Of a stretch of 64,000 nt of DNA, positions 55,414-64,000 are shown piece by piece. Source of the DNA: Alphaproteobacteria bacterium. GTDB lineage: Bacteria > Pseudomonadota > Alphaproteobacteria > Acetobacterales > Acetobacteraceae. Every line of letters starts with the position of its first letter. Within the stretch, counting starts at the first letter, position 1. The position numbers and the translations under genes are program-made. Location: positions 1-64,000 of the forward strand of contig JAFKFI010000051.1 in NCBI GenBank assembly GCA_017307285.1. Reading direction: 5' to 3'. A model generated the notes under the pieces. It ran no database searches, was not told the DNA's origin, and saw only the letters and a program-made list of their open reading frames with translations.

Positions 55414-56637
55414 TCACCGGGACGACGCCAGTCCGAACAGCTCGGCTTCCTCGCGCACGCCGCGCAGCCGATGCCGGCCGATGGAGACGAGGCGGGAGCG
55501 GCATCGCGGCGCGGCCTCGATGAATTGTCCCGAGGCCAGCAGGTTGCGGTCGACGGATTTGCACATGAACTCGATGCGGGAGGCCTCGTTCACCGCCGGC
55601 CCGATCACCGTGAAATCGAGCCGCGCGTCAATGCCGACATTGCCGTACAGCACGTCGCCAACATGAAGGGCAACGTCGAGCGCCATGATCGGCTGGTTGG
55701 CCGCGTGTCGCCCGGCATTGAGCGACTCGACCAGCGAGAGGGCCTCCTCGGCAGCATCCAACGCGGCGCTGCCGACATCCTCGCTATCGGCCGCGAAGGC
55801 GGCCAGCAGACCGTCGCCCAGGAACTTCAGGATCTCGCCACCGCGCCGCATCACCGGGCGAACCATGCAGTCGAAGTAGTCGTCGAGCATGGCGATCAAC
55901 TCACGATCGGCGGTCACCCCCGCCATTTGCGTGAAGCCGCGAAGGTCCGCGTAGAGCAGCACCGCGCGCACGTTCTGGACTTCGCCGCGCAGGATCGTCC
56001 CTGACAGCACGCGCTCGGCCGGATCGCGACCGAGATAGGTCGCCAACAGACCATGCCCGACCCCACGCATAGTCGCCGCCTTCACCGCGACGGCAAACAC
56101 CGGCAGCACCAGCTTCAGCACCGCCAGTTCGTCGGCGCCGTAGCCACCCGGCCGGTCGGTGCTGAGCGAGCAGGCGAGCCAGAGCCGGTCGATGCGCTCG
56201 GCCTGATTGCTCCCGCGAAAGCGCGGCGACAACTCGCCGAAGGAGAAGACCCGGCCGAGCCATTCCGTCATGCCGGCGGCGCGCAATTCCTCGAACACCG
56301 GCGGCTCCGACAGTTCCGCGGCGTCCGTCAGCATCCGGCGCTCCTCGGCGATGCCTTCGCGCAGCATCCGTACGAACGGACTTTGCTGCACTATCCGATC
56401 GTTGACGCTTACATGGTCGAATTCCCACCGCTCGCTCGGCCCGGACGGCCGGGTCCAGACCATGCTGCGCACGCTGACCATCGGATGCAGCGTGTTGGTG
56501 CCAACGAATGTGCGGGCGATGGAAATGCCCATCCGGTTCAGCCGGCGCGAGAAGCCGTCCACCATCTCCTCGAGTGGCATGTTGCCGAGCCCGGCCTCGG
56601 CCAGCCAAGTGGTAAGCTCGGCGGTGGATTGGTCCAT
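55414..56637 (-). CDS. Class III adenylate/guanylate cyclase-domain protein
   Basis: This 407-residue soluble protein carries a C-terminal class III cyclase domain at about 225-385. Metal Asp residues lie in LLYADLRGFTQMAG and EILKFLGDGLLAAF, and GPAVNEASRIEFMCK is the transition-state region. Residues 1-210 form an N-terminal part with no recognised name, lacking membrane helices, possibly a GAF-like sensor (WEFDHVSVND, RPGGYGADELAVLKLVLPV). The ATG at 56637 was preferred over a 14-codon longer frame. It probably makes cAMP in response to an unknown signal. Confidence 0.88.
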   Translation of the reverse strand: MDQSTAELTTWLAEAGLGNMPLEEMVDGFSRRLNRMGISIARTFVGTNTLHPMVSVRSMVWTRPSGPSERWEFDHVSVNDRIVQQSPFVRMLREGIAEERRMLTDAAELSEPPVFEELRAAGMTEWLGRVFSFGELSPRFRGSNQAERIDRLWLACSLSTDRPGGYGADELAVLKLVLPVFAVAVKAATMRGVGHGLLATYLGRDPAERVLSGTILRGEVQNVRAVLLYADLRGFTQMAGVTADRELIAMLDDYFDCMVRPVMRRGGEILKFLGDGLLAAFAADSEDVGSAALDAAEEALSLVESLNAGRHAANQPIMALDVALHVGDVLYGNVGIDARLDFTVIGPAVNEASRIEFMCKSVDRNLLASGQFIEAAPRCRSRLVSIGRHRLRGVREEAELFGLASSR

Positions 56638-56706
56638 AGGGTCGGTCCACGAACGGGATCTTCGCAGGATACTGTGCACCGCGATGCTCGGGAACGGCGA
56701 GGCGGC

Positions 56707-57963
56707 TCAATCCTCCTCGCGCGCCGCGTCCACCGTCTCCGGCATCAGCAGCCACACCGCGGCAAGGCCAATTCCGGCCACCAGCGCCAACCCGAGGAAC
56801 CCCACGGTAAAGCCGAGACTTTGCGCGAGCATTCCCATCGCGGTGGTACTGACCGTGGCGCCGATGCCCGCGATCATCGAGACCGCGCCCAGGGAAAAAT
56901 TATAGCGGCCGGTGCGCTTCGTGAGGTCGGCGACGACCAGCGGGCTGAGAATACCGATGACCGCAGCTGTCAGCCCGCCCAGCACCTGCACGCAGACCAG
57001 GAACCAGGGACCGAACGCCAGGGCGAACAGCACCGCGCGGATTAGCAGCGCGAGAAAGGCCCCCATTAGCAGCCATCTACGCCCCCGCTCGTCGGCCTTG
57101 CGCGCGATCCATGTAGCGATGAGCGCGGTGACAAGCTGGGGCACCACCACCAATGCCGCCGTCACCAACTCCGAGACGTGCCGGTAGTCGGCCGCTAGAC
57201 GCTCGCTGGCCAGCGGCAGCATCGAGGCGTTAGCGAACTGGAACAGGAACAGGCAGCCGGCGAAGGTCAGCAAGTGTCGGTTGCGGGCGAGCTCGCGCCA
57301 TTGCGCCGCCTTCGGCTCCTTGCGCCCGGCCGCCCCGCGCGCGCGGGCGTAGTCGATCTCGTCGCCGTCGATCAGATAGAGCGCGAGGTAGGCGGGCACG
57401 CAGAGCGCGGCAGCGGCGAGGAACGGCGCGCCCGGTGAGACCAGATGCCCGAGCGCCCCCATCCCGAGCGCGGTCGCGGCATTGCCGAACGAATTGTAGC
57501 GGTGATTGCGCCCGACCCGGGTGTGATAGGCGCGATGCCCGACAAGGCCGAGCCCGATTGCGGCCAGCGCGGTCCGCACCGCCCCACCTGTGACGCCGTG
57601 CATGAACTCGCCGGCCATCACCGGCAGGTAGGTGGGAAAAAAGCCGATGAGCAGCGAGCCGGCAGCGATCAACGCGAGGCAGGCGGCGATCACCGTGCGC
57701 TTGCGCCGGGTCCAATCCACCAGGGCGCCCGCCGGGGTCTGCACGGCCAGGGCCACGGCGCTGTTGACCGTGAGGATCGTGCCGATGGTGCCCTGTCCCC
57801 AACCGTTCTGCGCGAGATAGACCGAGACGAAGGGGCCGAACGCGGTCTCCACGTCGGCGACGAAGAAGTTCAGCCAATCGAGGCCGCGCTGGCTTTTCGC
57901 CGAGGGCGAGGGCGCCTTGCGGGTGGGAGTCTCGGAGGCATTGGCGACCTTGCTCTCGGCCAT
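56707..57963 (-). CDS. MFS transporter (drug/unknown substrate)
   Basis: This 418-residue, 12-helix major facilitator protein has a Lys/Pro-rich cytoplasmic N-terminus (1-25). The loop motif GALVDWTRRKRTVIA after helix 2 and a long cytoplasmic central loop (about 195-220, with many Arg/Lys) are typical. VGRNHRYNSFGNAATALGMG in helix 5 is distinctive of a group of uncharacterised proteobacterial MFS proteins. The ATG at 57963 was chosen over a TTG at 57972. It lies 69 bp upstream of the cyclase gene on the same strand. Confidence 0.85.
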   Translation of the reverse strand: MAESKVANASETPTRKAPSPSAKSQRGLDWLNFFVADVETAFGPFVSVYLAQNGWGQGTIGTILTVNSAVALAVQTPAGALVDWTRRKRTVIAACLALIAAGSLLIGFFPTYLPVMAGEFMHGVTGGAVRTALAAIGLGLVGHRAYHTRVGRNHRYNSFGNAATALGMGALGHLVSPGAPFLAAAALCVPAYLALYLIDGDEIDYARARGAAGRKEPKAAQWRELARNRHLLTFAGCLFLFQFANASMLPLASERLAADYRHVSELVTAALVVVPQLVTALIATWIARKADERGRRWLLMGAFLALLIRAVLFALAFGPWFLVCVQVLGGLTAAVIGILSPLVVADLTKRTGRYNFSLGAVSMIAGIGATVSTTAMGMLAQSLGFTVGFLGLALVAGIGLAAVWLLMPETVDAAREED

Positions 57964-58029
57964 GCGGAACAAAGCAGGCGGGCGGCCTTTGGTTGTGCCG
58001 CCGCCCGCTCAAAGCTGCGCGGTGGACGG

Positions 58030-60123
58030 CTATCCCGGCAGACGCTCCATCGCGCCCGCCATCAGCTCGACCTGCCGGGCGGCGCGAGCCAGCGAGTTTC
58101 CCGCCGGGCCTGGAAGCACGGGCGGCCGTGGCTCGATCATCGGTGCGCGATCGGCAACCGCCCGGAGCGCCGAGCCGATCCAGTCGCGCCAGCGTCTCAG
58201 CTCATCGGCCGGCACACTGACTGCGAGCGTCGGGTCGAGCTGCATCACCGACAACCGCCCCGCCATCCGGCGCAGTGCCGCGTCGATGACCATTGCCGCT
58301 TCCAGCTCATCCGGCGAGATGTGTCGCGGTTCCTGCAGCACTCGCGAGAGGGAGGCCTCCAGGTTGTTGTTGGCGACACCGGCCGCCCGGCGGGATTCGT
58401 GGAACGCCGCCTCGCCGATCTCGCCGAGCACGAATGACAGGGTGGCCCGCGCATAGGCGCCGTGCGCGGCGATGGCCGCGCGGATCTCGGCCGGAAGGCG
58501 CGCCGGCTCCCAGCTCGGCCACAGCAGGAACGCGCCGCCCAACGCCAGCAGCCCGCCGACCGCGGTGGACAGTGCCCGCATCCCGGCCAGCACCCATTCG
58601 CTGATGCCCGGTCGGCCCAGCTCCGAGAGCAGCACGACGATCGGCGTAATCGCCGCCATGAATAGCCCATAGCTCACCTGTCGCACCGCGAGCGCGATGA
58701 TCGCCAGGGGGAACATCGCGATCGCAATGGCGAGGGGTGTGGTGCAGATCAGCGCCAGCAGCGCGGCGACGACGCCACCCAGTATGGTGCCGCCGACGCG
58801 CTCCAATGCGCGCGTGATGGTGGTTGCGAAATAGGGTTGCAGCGTGAGAACCAGGGTGATGGTCAGCCAATGCTCGTACGGGCCGTACCAGATCACCGTG
58901 ATGGCGATGGCGGGCGCGGCAACCACACCGGCCCGCAGCGCGTGACGCAACGCGAGCGATTGCCAGTTCAGGTTGGCGCGCAGCGGCCCAATCAGGCGCT
59001 CGCGCAACGGGGTGCGCTCGCCTGCCTCGTTGGTGCCGGGGTGGTAGTTCGCCGGCATGTTCAGGGTGAGCGCCATCCGCAGCCGCTCGACGATCACTGT
59101 GCCGATGCGCCGCAGCGTCGCTTCCGGCGGCAGCGTGGCGACATCGCCGGCCATCGCCGCTAGCGAGCGTTCGATCTGGCGGTTGGATTTCGTGTCATCG
59201 GTCTGGATGGCGCGCCCGAGTACGATCAGCACGGCACGCAGCCGGCGCAACAACCGGTCGGACGCAGCGCGATCGTGCGTGGCGCCGTGCTCCAACTCCT
59301 CGCTGAGCGCGATCAGCGCGTTGAAGACCTGATCAGCAATCTCGAGCCGGATGAGTGTGTGCGCGCCACGTGTCGCGGGTGCACCACGCACCCGCAGCGT
59401 ATCGAGCACCGCCGCCCGGGCGAGCTCGATCGCATCGCGCACCGCGCGGCGGTGCGCCCGCGCGTGCTCCTCCCAGACCCGCGAGTGTGGTTGCACGTGA
59501 CGCAGTCGCCCGCGCAAATCCTGCGCGTCCGCCGCGAGGGCGAGATACACCGCCGACACCGCGCGCCGCGCCGGCAGATAGGGGTGCATCCGCCAAACCA
59601 GCATGGTCAGCAAGGTCGCCCACAAACCGCCGCCGACGAACGCACCAGCCAGTGTCAGCGCGGTGGCGAGATCGGGCAGCGGGCGGTCGAGCGACAGCAC
59701 CAGCACGACGCCCAACAAGTTACCAACGACCATCGCCTGCTGACCGTAGATGCGGATGAAGGACAGTGCGAACAGTCCGAAACCGGCCAGCGGCACCGCC
59801 ACCGGCAGCCCGCCGGCGCGCGCCAAACCGACAGTCGCGGTGAGGACCGCGCCAGCGACGGTGAACATCAGAACCGATGGCAGCCGCCGGCGGATCGGGC
59901 CGCCCTGGTCGCACAAGCAGGTAAGCCAGGCGGCAAGACCGGCCTCCATCATCGGTGGCCAGTGCAGCCACTCGTTGGCCGCCACCAGCACGGCGACGGA
60001 GAGCGCGGCGCGCAGCCCTTCGAGAAGGTTCAGTGCGCGGAGGTCCAGCCCGAACTGGCGTCGCGAGAGGTCGTGCTCGGCGCGGCGGAGCAGCGCGGGC
60101 GGACGGGCGCTACCCGAAATCAT
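58030..60123 (-). CDS. FUSC-family protein (YccS/AaeB-like)
   Basis: A 697-residue membrane protein has two bundles of hydrophobic helices (about 35-175 and 390-525) separated by a soluble helical domain and followed by a cytoplasmic tail. The second half contains LRHALRAGVVAAPAIAI and the FUSC block WLTITLVLTLQPYFATTITR. Unlike the FUSC gene at 1.5-3.6 kb it has no DUF1656 or HlyD partners beside it, so it may act alone. The ATG at 60123 is followed upstream by a repeat structure separating it from aconitase. Confidence 0.87.
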   Translation of the reverse strand: MISGSARPPALLRRAEHDLSRRQFGLDLRALNLLEGLRAALSVAVLVAANEWLHWPPMMEAGLAAWLTCLCDQGGPIRRRLPSVLMFTVAGAVLTATVGLARAGGLPVAVPLAGFGLFALSFIRIYGQQAMVVGNLLGVVLVLSLDRPLPDLATALTLAGAFVGGGLWATLLTMLVWRMHPYLPARRAVSAVYLALAADAQDLRGRLRHVQPHSRVWEEHARAHRRAVRDAIELARAAVLDTLRVRGAPATRGAHTLIRLEIADQVFNALIALSEELEHGATHDRAASDRLLRRLRAVLIVLGRAIQTDDTKSNRQIERSLAAMAGDVATLPPEATLRRIGTVIVERLRMALTLNMPANYHPGTNEAGERTPLRERLIGPLRANLNWQSLALRHALRAGVVAAPAIAITVIWYGPYEHWLTITLVLTLQPYFATTITRALERVGGTILGGVVAALLALICTTPLAIAIAMFPLAIIALAVRQVSYGLFMAAITPIVVLLSELGRPGISEWVLAGMRALSTAVGGLLALGGAFLLWPSWEPARLPAEIRAAIAAHGAYARATLSFVLGEIGEAAFHESRRAAGVANNNLEASLSRVLQEPRHISPDELEAAMVIDAALRRMAGRLSVMQLDPTLAVSVPADELRRWRDWIGSALRAVADRAPMIEPRPPVLPGPAGNSLARAARQVELMAGAMERLPG

Positions 60124-60132
60124 GGCGGCAGC

Positions 60133-60216
60133 AACCCCTCACCCCGACCCTCTCCCACGAGGGGAGAGGGAGAAGAAAGCCCCCTCCCCTTGCGGGAGGG
60201 GGTTGGGGGAGGGGTT
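60133..60216. repeat. Three-stem C/G-rich repeat (bidirectional REP-like structure)
   Basis: An outer stem (60133-60140 with 60209-60216) encloses two perfect 9-bp hairpins (60148-60156 with 60162-60170, and 60180-60188 with 60194-60202). The CCCTCTCCC/GGGAGAGGG type repeat is common between genes of many proteobacteria and is prone to cruciform or RNA junction formation. It lies between the acnA stop and the FUSC start. Confidence 0.8.
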
Positions 60217-60233
60217 CCTGCGTAGGCTTACCC

Positions 60234-62927
60234 TCAGGCGGCCTTCGCCATCCCGCGCAGCACGTACTGCAAGATGCCGCCATGCCGGTAGTAGGAAATC
60301 TCATCCACCGTATCGATCCGGCACGTGACTGGCACGCTGTCCACCTTCCCATCCGGTCGGTGGATCACCAGCGCGAGCTCCACGCGCGGCGTCAGCTTGT
60401 CGAGCCCGGCGATATCCAAGGTCTCTTCGCCGGTGATCCCGAGACTCTTGCGGTCCATCCCCTCCTTGAAGGTGAGCGGCAGCACGCCCATGCCAACCAG
60501 GTTGGAACGATGGATGCGCTCGAAGCTCTCCACGATCACCGCGCGCACACCGAGCAGCAAGGTGCCCTTCGCCGCCCAGTCGCGCGACGAACCGGTGCCG
60601 TATTCCTTCCCGCCGATGATGACCAGCGGCACGCCCTCGCGCTGATAGCGCATCGCCGCGTCGTAGATCGGCATCTGCTGCCCCGACGGCAGATGCTTGG
60701 TGATGCCGCCCTCGATACCCGGCACCATCTCGTTGCGAATGCGGATGTTGGCGAACGTCCCCCGCATCATCACCTCATGATTGCCGCGCCGCGCGCCATA
60801 GCTGTTGAAGTCCTTCTGCTGGACCTGGCGCTCCATAAAGTAGTCGCCGGCCGGCGAGGCCTTGCGGATCGAGCCGGCGGGGCTGATGTGGTCGGTGGTG
60901 ATGCTGTCGCCGAGCACCGCGAGGATGCGGGCGCCCTTGATATCGGTGACGGGCTTCGGCTCCATCGTGATGCCCTCGAAATAGGGCGGGTTCTTCACGT
61001 AGGTGGAGCTGTCGGACCACGCATAGGTCTTGCTGCCGCTATCGACTTGGATCGCCTGCCACTGCTTCGGCCCCTTGAACACCTCGCCATAGCGATGCAG
61101 GAACTGCGCCCGCGAGAGGTTGGCGGCGACTGTATCGGCGATCTCCTTGTTGGTCGGCCACACGTCGCGCAGATAGACCGGCTTGCCGTCCGTACCGGTG
61201 CCGAGCGAGGCGGTGGTGATGTCCTCGTTCATCGTGCCGAGCAGCGCGTAGGCCACGACGAGCGGTGGGCTCGCGAGATAGTTGGCGCGCACGTTCGGAT
61301 GCACGCGGCCCTCGAAATTGCGGTTGCCCGACAGCACCGACACGCCGACCAGGTTGTTGTCCTCGATCGCGTCGGCGATGGCGTCCTCGAGCGGGCCGGA
61401 ATTGCCGATACAGGTGGTGCAGCCGTAGCCGACGAGGTTGAAGCCGAGCGCGTCGAGATCCGCCGTGAGGCCGGACTTGTCGAGATACTCCGTCACTACC
61501 TGCGAACCGGGCGCCAGCGAGGTCTTCACCCAGGGCTTCGGGTGGAGCCCCTTGGCCCGCGCCTTGCGCGCGACCAGGCCGGCGGCGACGAGCACGGAGG
61601 GGTTCGACGTGTTGGTGCAGGAGGTGATCGCGGCGATCACCACGTCGCCGTGGGTGATCTCGTAATTCTTGCCCGCGACCTTGACCTTGGTATCGACGTC
61701 GTTGGCCGGCACGCCAAGGCTCTTGGTCAGCTCGGAGCGGAACGCGGTCGAAGCGTCCTTCAGCAGAACCTTGTCCTGCGGCCGCTTCGGGCCGGCGAGG
61801 CTCGGTTGCACCGTCCCGAGGTCGAGCTCCAGCGTATCGGTGAACACCGGGTCCGGCGTGTTGGTGTCGCGCCAGAGACCTTGGGCCTTGCAATAGGCCT
61901 CCACCAGCGCGATGCGGTGCTCGTCGCGGCCGGACATCTTCATGTACTCGAGCGTGATCCTGTCGACCGGGAAGAAGCCACAGGTGGCGCCGTATTCCGG
62001 CGCCATGTTGCCGATCGTCGCGCGGTCGGCGAGGGCAAGGTTGTCGAGGCCGGCTCCGAAGAATTCCACGAATTTCCCGACCACGCCCTTGCGCCGCAGC
62101 ATCTGCGTCACGGTCAGCACGAGGTCGGTCGCGGTGGCGCCCTCGGGCAGCCGGCCGGTCAGGCGGAAGCCGATCACGTCCGGGATCAGCATGGCGATCG
62201 GCTGGCCAAGCATCGCCGCCTCCGCCTCGATGCCACCGACCCCCCAGCCGAGCACGCCGAGCCCGTTGACCATCGTGGTGTGGCTATCCGTCCCGTACAG
62301 CGTGTCGGGGTAGGCGAAGGTCTTGCCGCCGTTCTGCGAGGTCCACACCGCCTGGGCGAGATATTCCAGGTTCACCTGATGGCAGATGCCGGTACCGGGC
62401 GGGACGACGCGGAAATTGTCGAACGCCTCCTGGCCCCAGCGGAGGAACTGGTAGCGCTCGCCGTTGCGCTCGAACTCGATGTCGACGTTCTTCTGCAGCG
62501 CGTCCGGCGTGGCGAAGACATCCACCATCACCGAGTGGTCGATCACCAGATCGACCGGCACCAGCGGGTTCACCTTGTCCGGCTTGCCGCCGAGCCGGGT
62601 GATGCCGTCGCGCATCGCCGCGAGGTCGACCACGCCGGGAACGCCGGTAAAGTCCTGCATCAGGATGCGCGCGGGACGGAACGGCACCTCCTTGGTCGAG
62701 CTTGCCTGCTTGAGCCAGTCGGCGATCGCGCGCGCGTCATCCGGCTTGTAGCTCTGGCCGTTCTCGAACCGGAGAATGTTTTCGAGCAGCACCTTGAGGC
62801 TGACCGGCAGGCGAGACACGTCGCCGAGCGACTTCGCGGCCTCGGCGAGGGAGTAATATTCGTAGTCCTTGCCCTCGACCGTGAGGGTGCGCCTGGTGTT
62901 CAGGCTGTCGTGCCCGATCGCTGTCAT
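60234..62927 (-). CDS. acnA: Aconitate hydratase A
   Basis: This 897-residue TCA-cycle enzyme isomerises citrate to isocitrate with a [4Fe-4S] cluster. Cluster cysteines occur in [13 protein letters not shown] and [34 protein letters not shown] and [20 protein letters not shown] are strong N-terminal motifs, and the C-terminal swivel domain has [16 protein letters not shown]. The length is that of AcnA/IRP-type enzymes. The antisense 1021-residue frame over this gene is a codon-bias artefact. Confidence 0.97.
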   Translation of the reverse strand: MTAIGHDSLNTRRTLTVEGKDYEYYSLAEAAKSLGDVSRLPVSLKVLLENILRFENGQSYKPDDARAIADWLKQASSTKEVPFRPARILMQDFTGVPGVVDLAAMRDGITRLGGKPDKVNPLVPVDLVIDHSVMVDVFATPDALQKNVDIEFERNGERYQFLRWGQEAFDNFRVVPPGTGICHQVNLEYLAQAVWTSQNGGKTFAYPDTLYGTDSHTTMVNGLGVLGWGVGGIEAEAAMLGQPIAMLIPDVIGFRLTGRLPEGATATDLVLTVTQMLRRKGVVGKFVEFFGAGLDNLALADRATIGNMAPEYGATCGFFPVDRITLEYMKMSGRDEHRIALVEAYCKAQGLWRDTNTPDPVFTDTLELDLGTVQPSLAGPKRPQDKVLLKDASTAFRSELTKSLGVPANDVDTKVKVAGKNYEITHGDVVIAAITSCTNTSNPSVLVAAGLVARKARAKGLHPKPWVKTSLAPGSQVVTEYLDKSGLTADLDALGFNLVGYGCTTCIGNSGPLEDAIADAIEDNNLVGVSVLSGNRNFEGRVHPNVRANYLASPPLVVAYALLGTMNEDITTASLGTGTDGKPVYLRDVWPTNKEIADTVAANLSRAQFLHRYGEVFKGPKQWQAIQVDSGSKTYAWSDSSTYVKNPPYFEGITMEPKPVTDIKGARILAVLGDSITTDHISPAGSIRKASPAGDYFMERQVQQKDFNSYGARRGNHEVMMRGTFANIRIRNEMVPGIEGGITKHLPSGQQMPIYDAAMRYQREGVPLVIIGGKEYGTGSSRDWAAKGTLLLGVRAVIVESFERIHRSNLVGMGVLPLTFKEGMDRKSLGITGEETLDIAGLDKLTPRVELALVIHRPDGKVDSVPVTCRIDTVDEISYYRHGGILQYVLRGMAKAA

Positions 62928-63062
62928 GGGAGCCTCCGTCCTGGGAGCGGCGCGCGCGGTCGTCGAGCGGCCGTGCCCGGTGGCGCTTCCCGTATGAGTG
63001 TGCGCTGCAACCGGGCTTGAACCATACCGGCCCCGCCTTGTCCACGTCCGGACCCGTCTGGG

Positions 63063-64000
63063 TCAGTTGCGCGGGCTATCGGTCGGGCGCGCCACCGCCA
63101 CCGCGACCAGCAGCGCCAGCGCGAGCAGGGCCGCCGCTAGCAAGAACGGTGCTCCCGGTACGTGCCAGGCGGAGGGCGCGATGAAATGGGCGAAGATGTT
63201 GGTGAACACAAGCGGGCCGATCAGCCCGGCGAGGCCCATCAGGCTGCTGTTGGCGCCCTGGAGCTGGCCCTGCTCGCTTGGCGAGACCCGGCGCGTCATC
63301 AGCCCTTGCGCGGCGGGCGAGGTGAGCCCCCACAACGCCATGATAGGAATGCCGATCCAGAACACCCAACCGGTCGGCGCCAGGCCGAAGATGGCGAAGC
63401 CCGCCGCGCCGAACACCAGGCCGGTGATCAGGCTGCGTCGCTCCCCGAAGCGCCGCACCACCGGCCGCACCACCAGCCCGCCGACCACCGCCGAGCACGC
63501 ACCGACGCCGGCCAAGGTGAGGCCGACCATGCGCTCGTTCCAGCCGTAGCGGTAATTGCCGTAGAGCACGAACACCGCGAAGACCTGGTGTGCCAGGAAG
63601 TAGAGGAAGTTCACCGAGGCAAGGCCTAGCAAGCCCGGATGCGCCCGCAGCAGGCGTAGTGCCCCCAACGGATTGGCGCGTCGCCACGAAAACGCCGAGC
63701 GCCGCTCCGTCGGAAGGGACTCGGGCAGGATCAGTAGCCCGTAGGCGCCGTTCGCCAGGCTGAGGCCGGCCGCCACCCAGAACGGCAGCCGCGGGTCGAT
63801 CTGGCCGAGCACGCCGCCCAGCGCCGGGCCGAGAATGAACCCGACGCCGAACGCCACGCTCATCAGCCCGAACCCGGCGGCGCGCTTCTCAGGCGGCGAG
63901 ACATCCGCGATATAGGCGCCGGCGGTCGACATGCTGGCGGCTGTGATGCCCGAGATCACCCGGCCGACGAACAGGAGGCCGATTCCAGGCGCCAGCGCCA
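63063..64000 (-). CDS. TCR/Tet-type MFS transporter (5' end outside window)
   Basis: The frame runs off the right edge of the window, leaving the last 312 codons or so, about helices 4-12 of a 12-helix transporter. LFVGRVISGITAASMSTAGA and YIADVSPPEKRAAGFGLM match the TetA/Tcr group (motif C region GPALGGVLGQ). It would export tetracycline-like drugs or other compounds by proton antiport, but family members often have unrelated substrates. It ends 136 bp upstream of the acnA start on the same strand. Confidence 0.87.
   Translation of the reverse strand, partial: ALAPGIGLLFVGRVISGITAASMSTAGAYIADVSPPEKRAAGFGLMSVAFGVGFILGPALGGVLGQIDPRLPFWVAAGLSLANGAYGLLILPESLPTERRSAFSWRRANPLGALRLLRAHPGLLGLASVNFLYFLAHQVFAVFVLYGNYRYGWNERMVGLTLAGVGACSAVVGGLVVRPVVRRFGERRSLITGLVFGAAGFAIFGLAPTGWVFWIGIPIMALWGLTSPAAQGLMTRRVSPSEQGQLQGANSSLMGLAGLIGPLVFTNIFAHFIAPSAWHVPGAPFLLAAALLALALLVAVAVARPTDSPRN

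Noticed and set aside
59955..63020. 1021-codon plus-strand ORF opposite acnA and FUSC
   Set aside because: It is antisense to genes with complete family motifs. Such frames arise from strong GC3 bias, and its translation is low-complexity His/Arg/Ala-rich.

Overview
The window is GC-rich chromosomal DNA, almost certainly from an alphaproteobacterium and most likely an Acetobacteraceae/Rhodospirillales member. The pointers are a DUF1849/EipB envelope protein, a 51-residue alphaproteobacterial aa3-oxidase subunit IV, a fused MrpAB antiporter subunit, a DinB with an N-terminal Cys cluster, and strong GC3 bias that produces very long antisense ORFs. The family placement is inference. I saw no rRNA, tRNA, CRISPR or complete mobile element.

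Left part (1-15.1 kb): the 3' end of an IS4-type transposase is followed by a minus-strand run of six genes. These are a Bcr/CflA pump, an SDR lacking canonical catalytic residues, a small lipoprotein, and an aromatic-acid-type exporter made of FUSC, DUF1656 and HlyD. ROK sugar kinase and dinB follow on the plus strand. A visibly AT-richer islet (about 8.1-10.5 kb) encodes three lipoproteins and a signal-less lytic-transglycosylase-like protein in one tight operon, and it is the best candidate for an undescribed system here. Then come eipB and aspS, a PPC/DUF296 protein and RNase D.

Middle part (15.1-40.4 kb) is accessory. It holds an AraC remnant beside a palindromic repeat, DUF924, catalase, a beta-phosphoglucomutase facing a GH65 disaccharide phosphorylase, and a membrane protein with an L-sorbosone-type dehydrogenase. 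A seven-gene ptsN-like/Mrp cation antiporter operon lies divergent from a tandem universal stress protein, followed by an RND efflux pair. A quinone-detoxification locus follows in which wrbA and its LysR regulator are intact but the glyoxalase and esterase genes are frameshifted and fused by deletion. Next is a decayed stretch with a ScpA-like remnant and an unknown remnant, and then an isonitrile-hydratase-like DJ-1 protein.

Right part (40.4-64 kb) is mostly housekeeping. It contains pgsA-like, AI-2E-type permease, hda, ppk1 and ppx in one five-gene operon, purMN, the oxidase subunit IV, two PLP enzymes, an M20 peptidase, sufE, an MBOAT/AlgJ-like O-acetylation pair, a class III cyclase, an MFS protein, a second FUSC protein, a three-stem repeat, aconitase and a truncated Tet-type MFS gene at the window edge.
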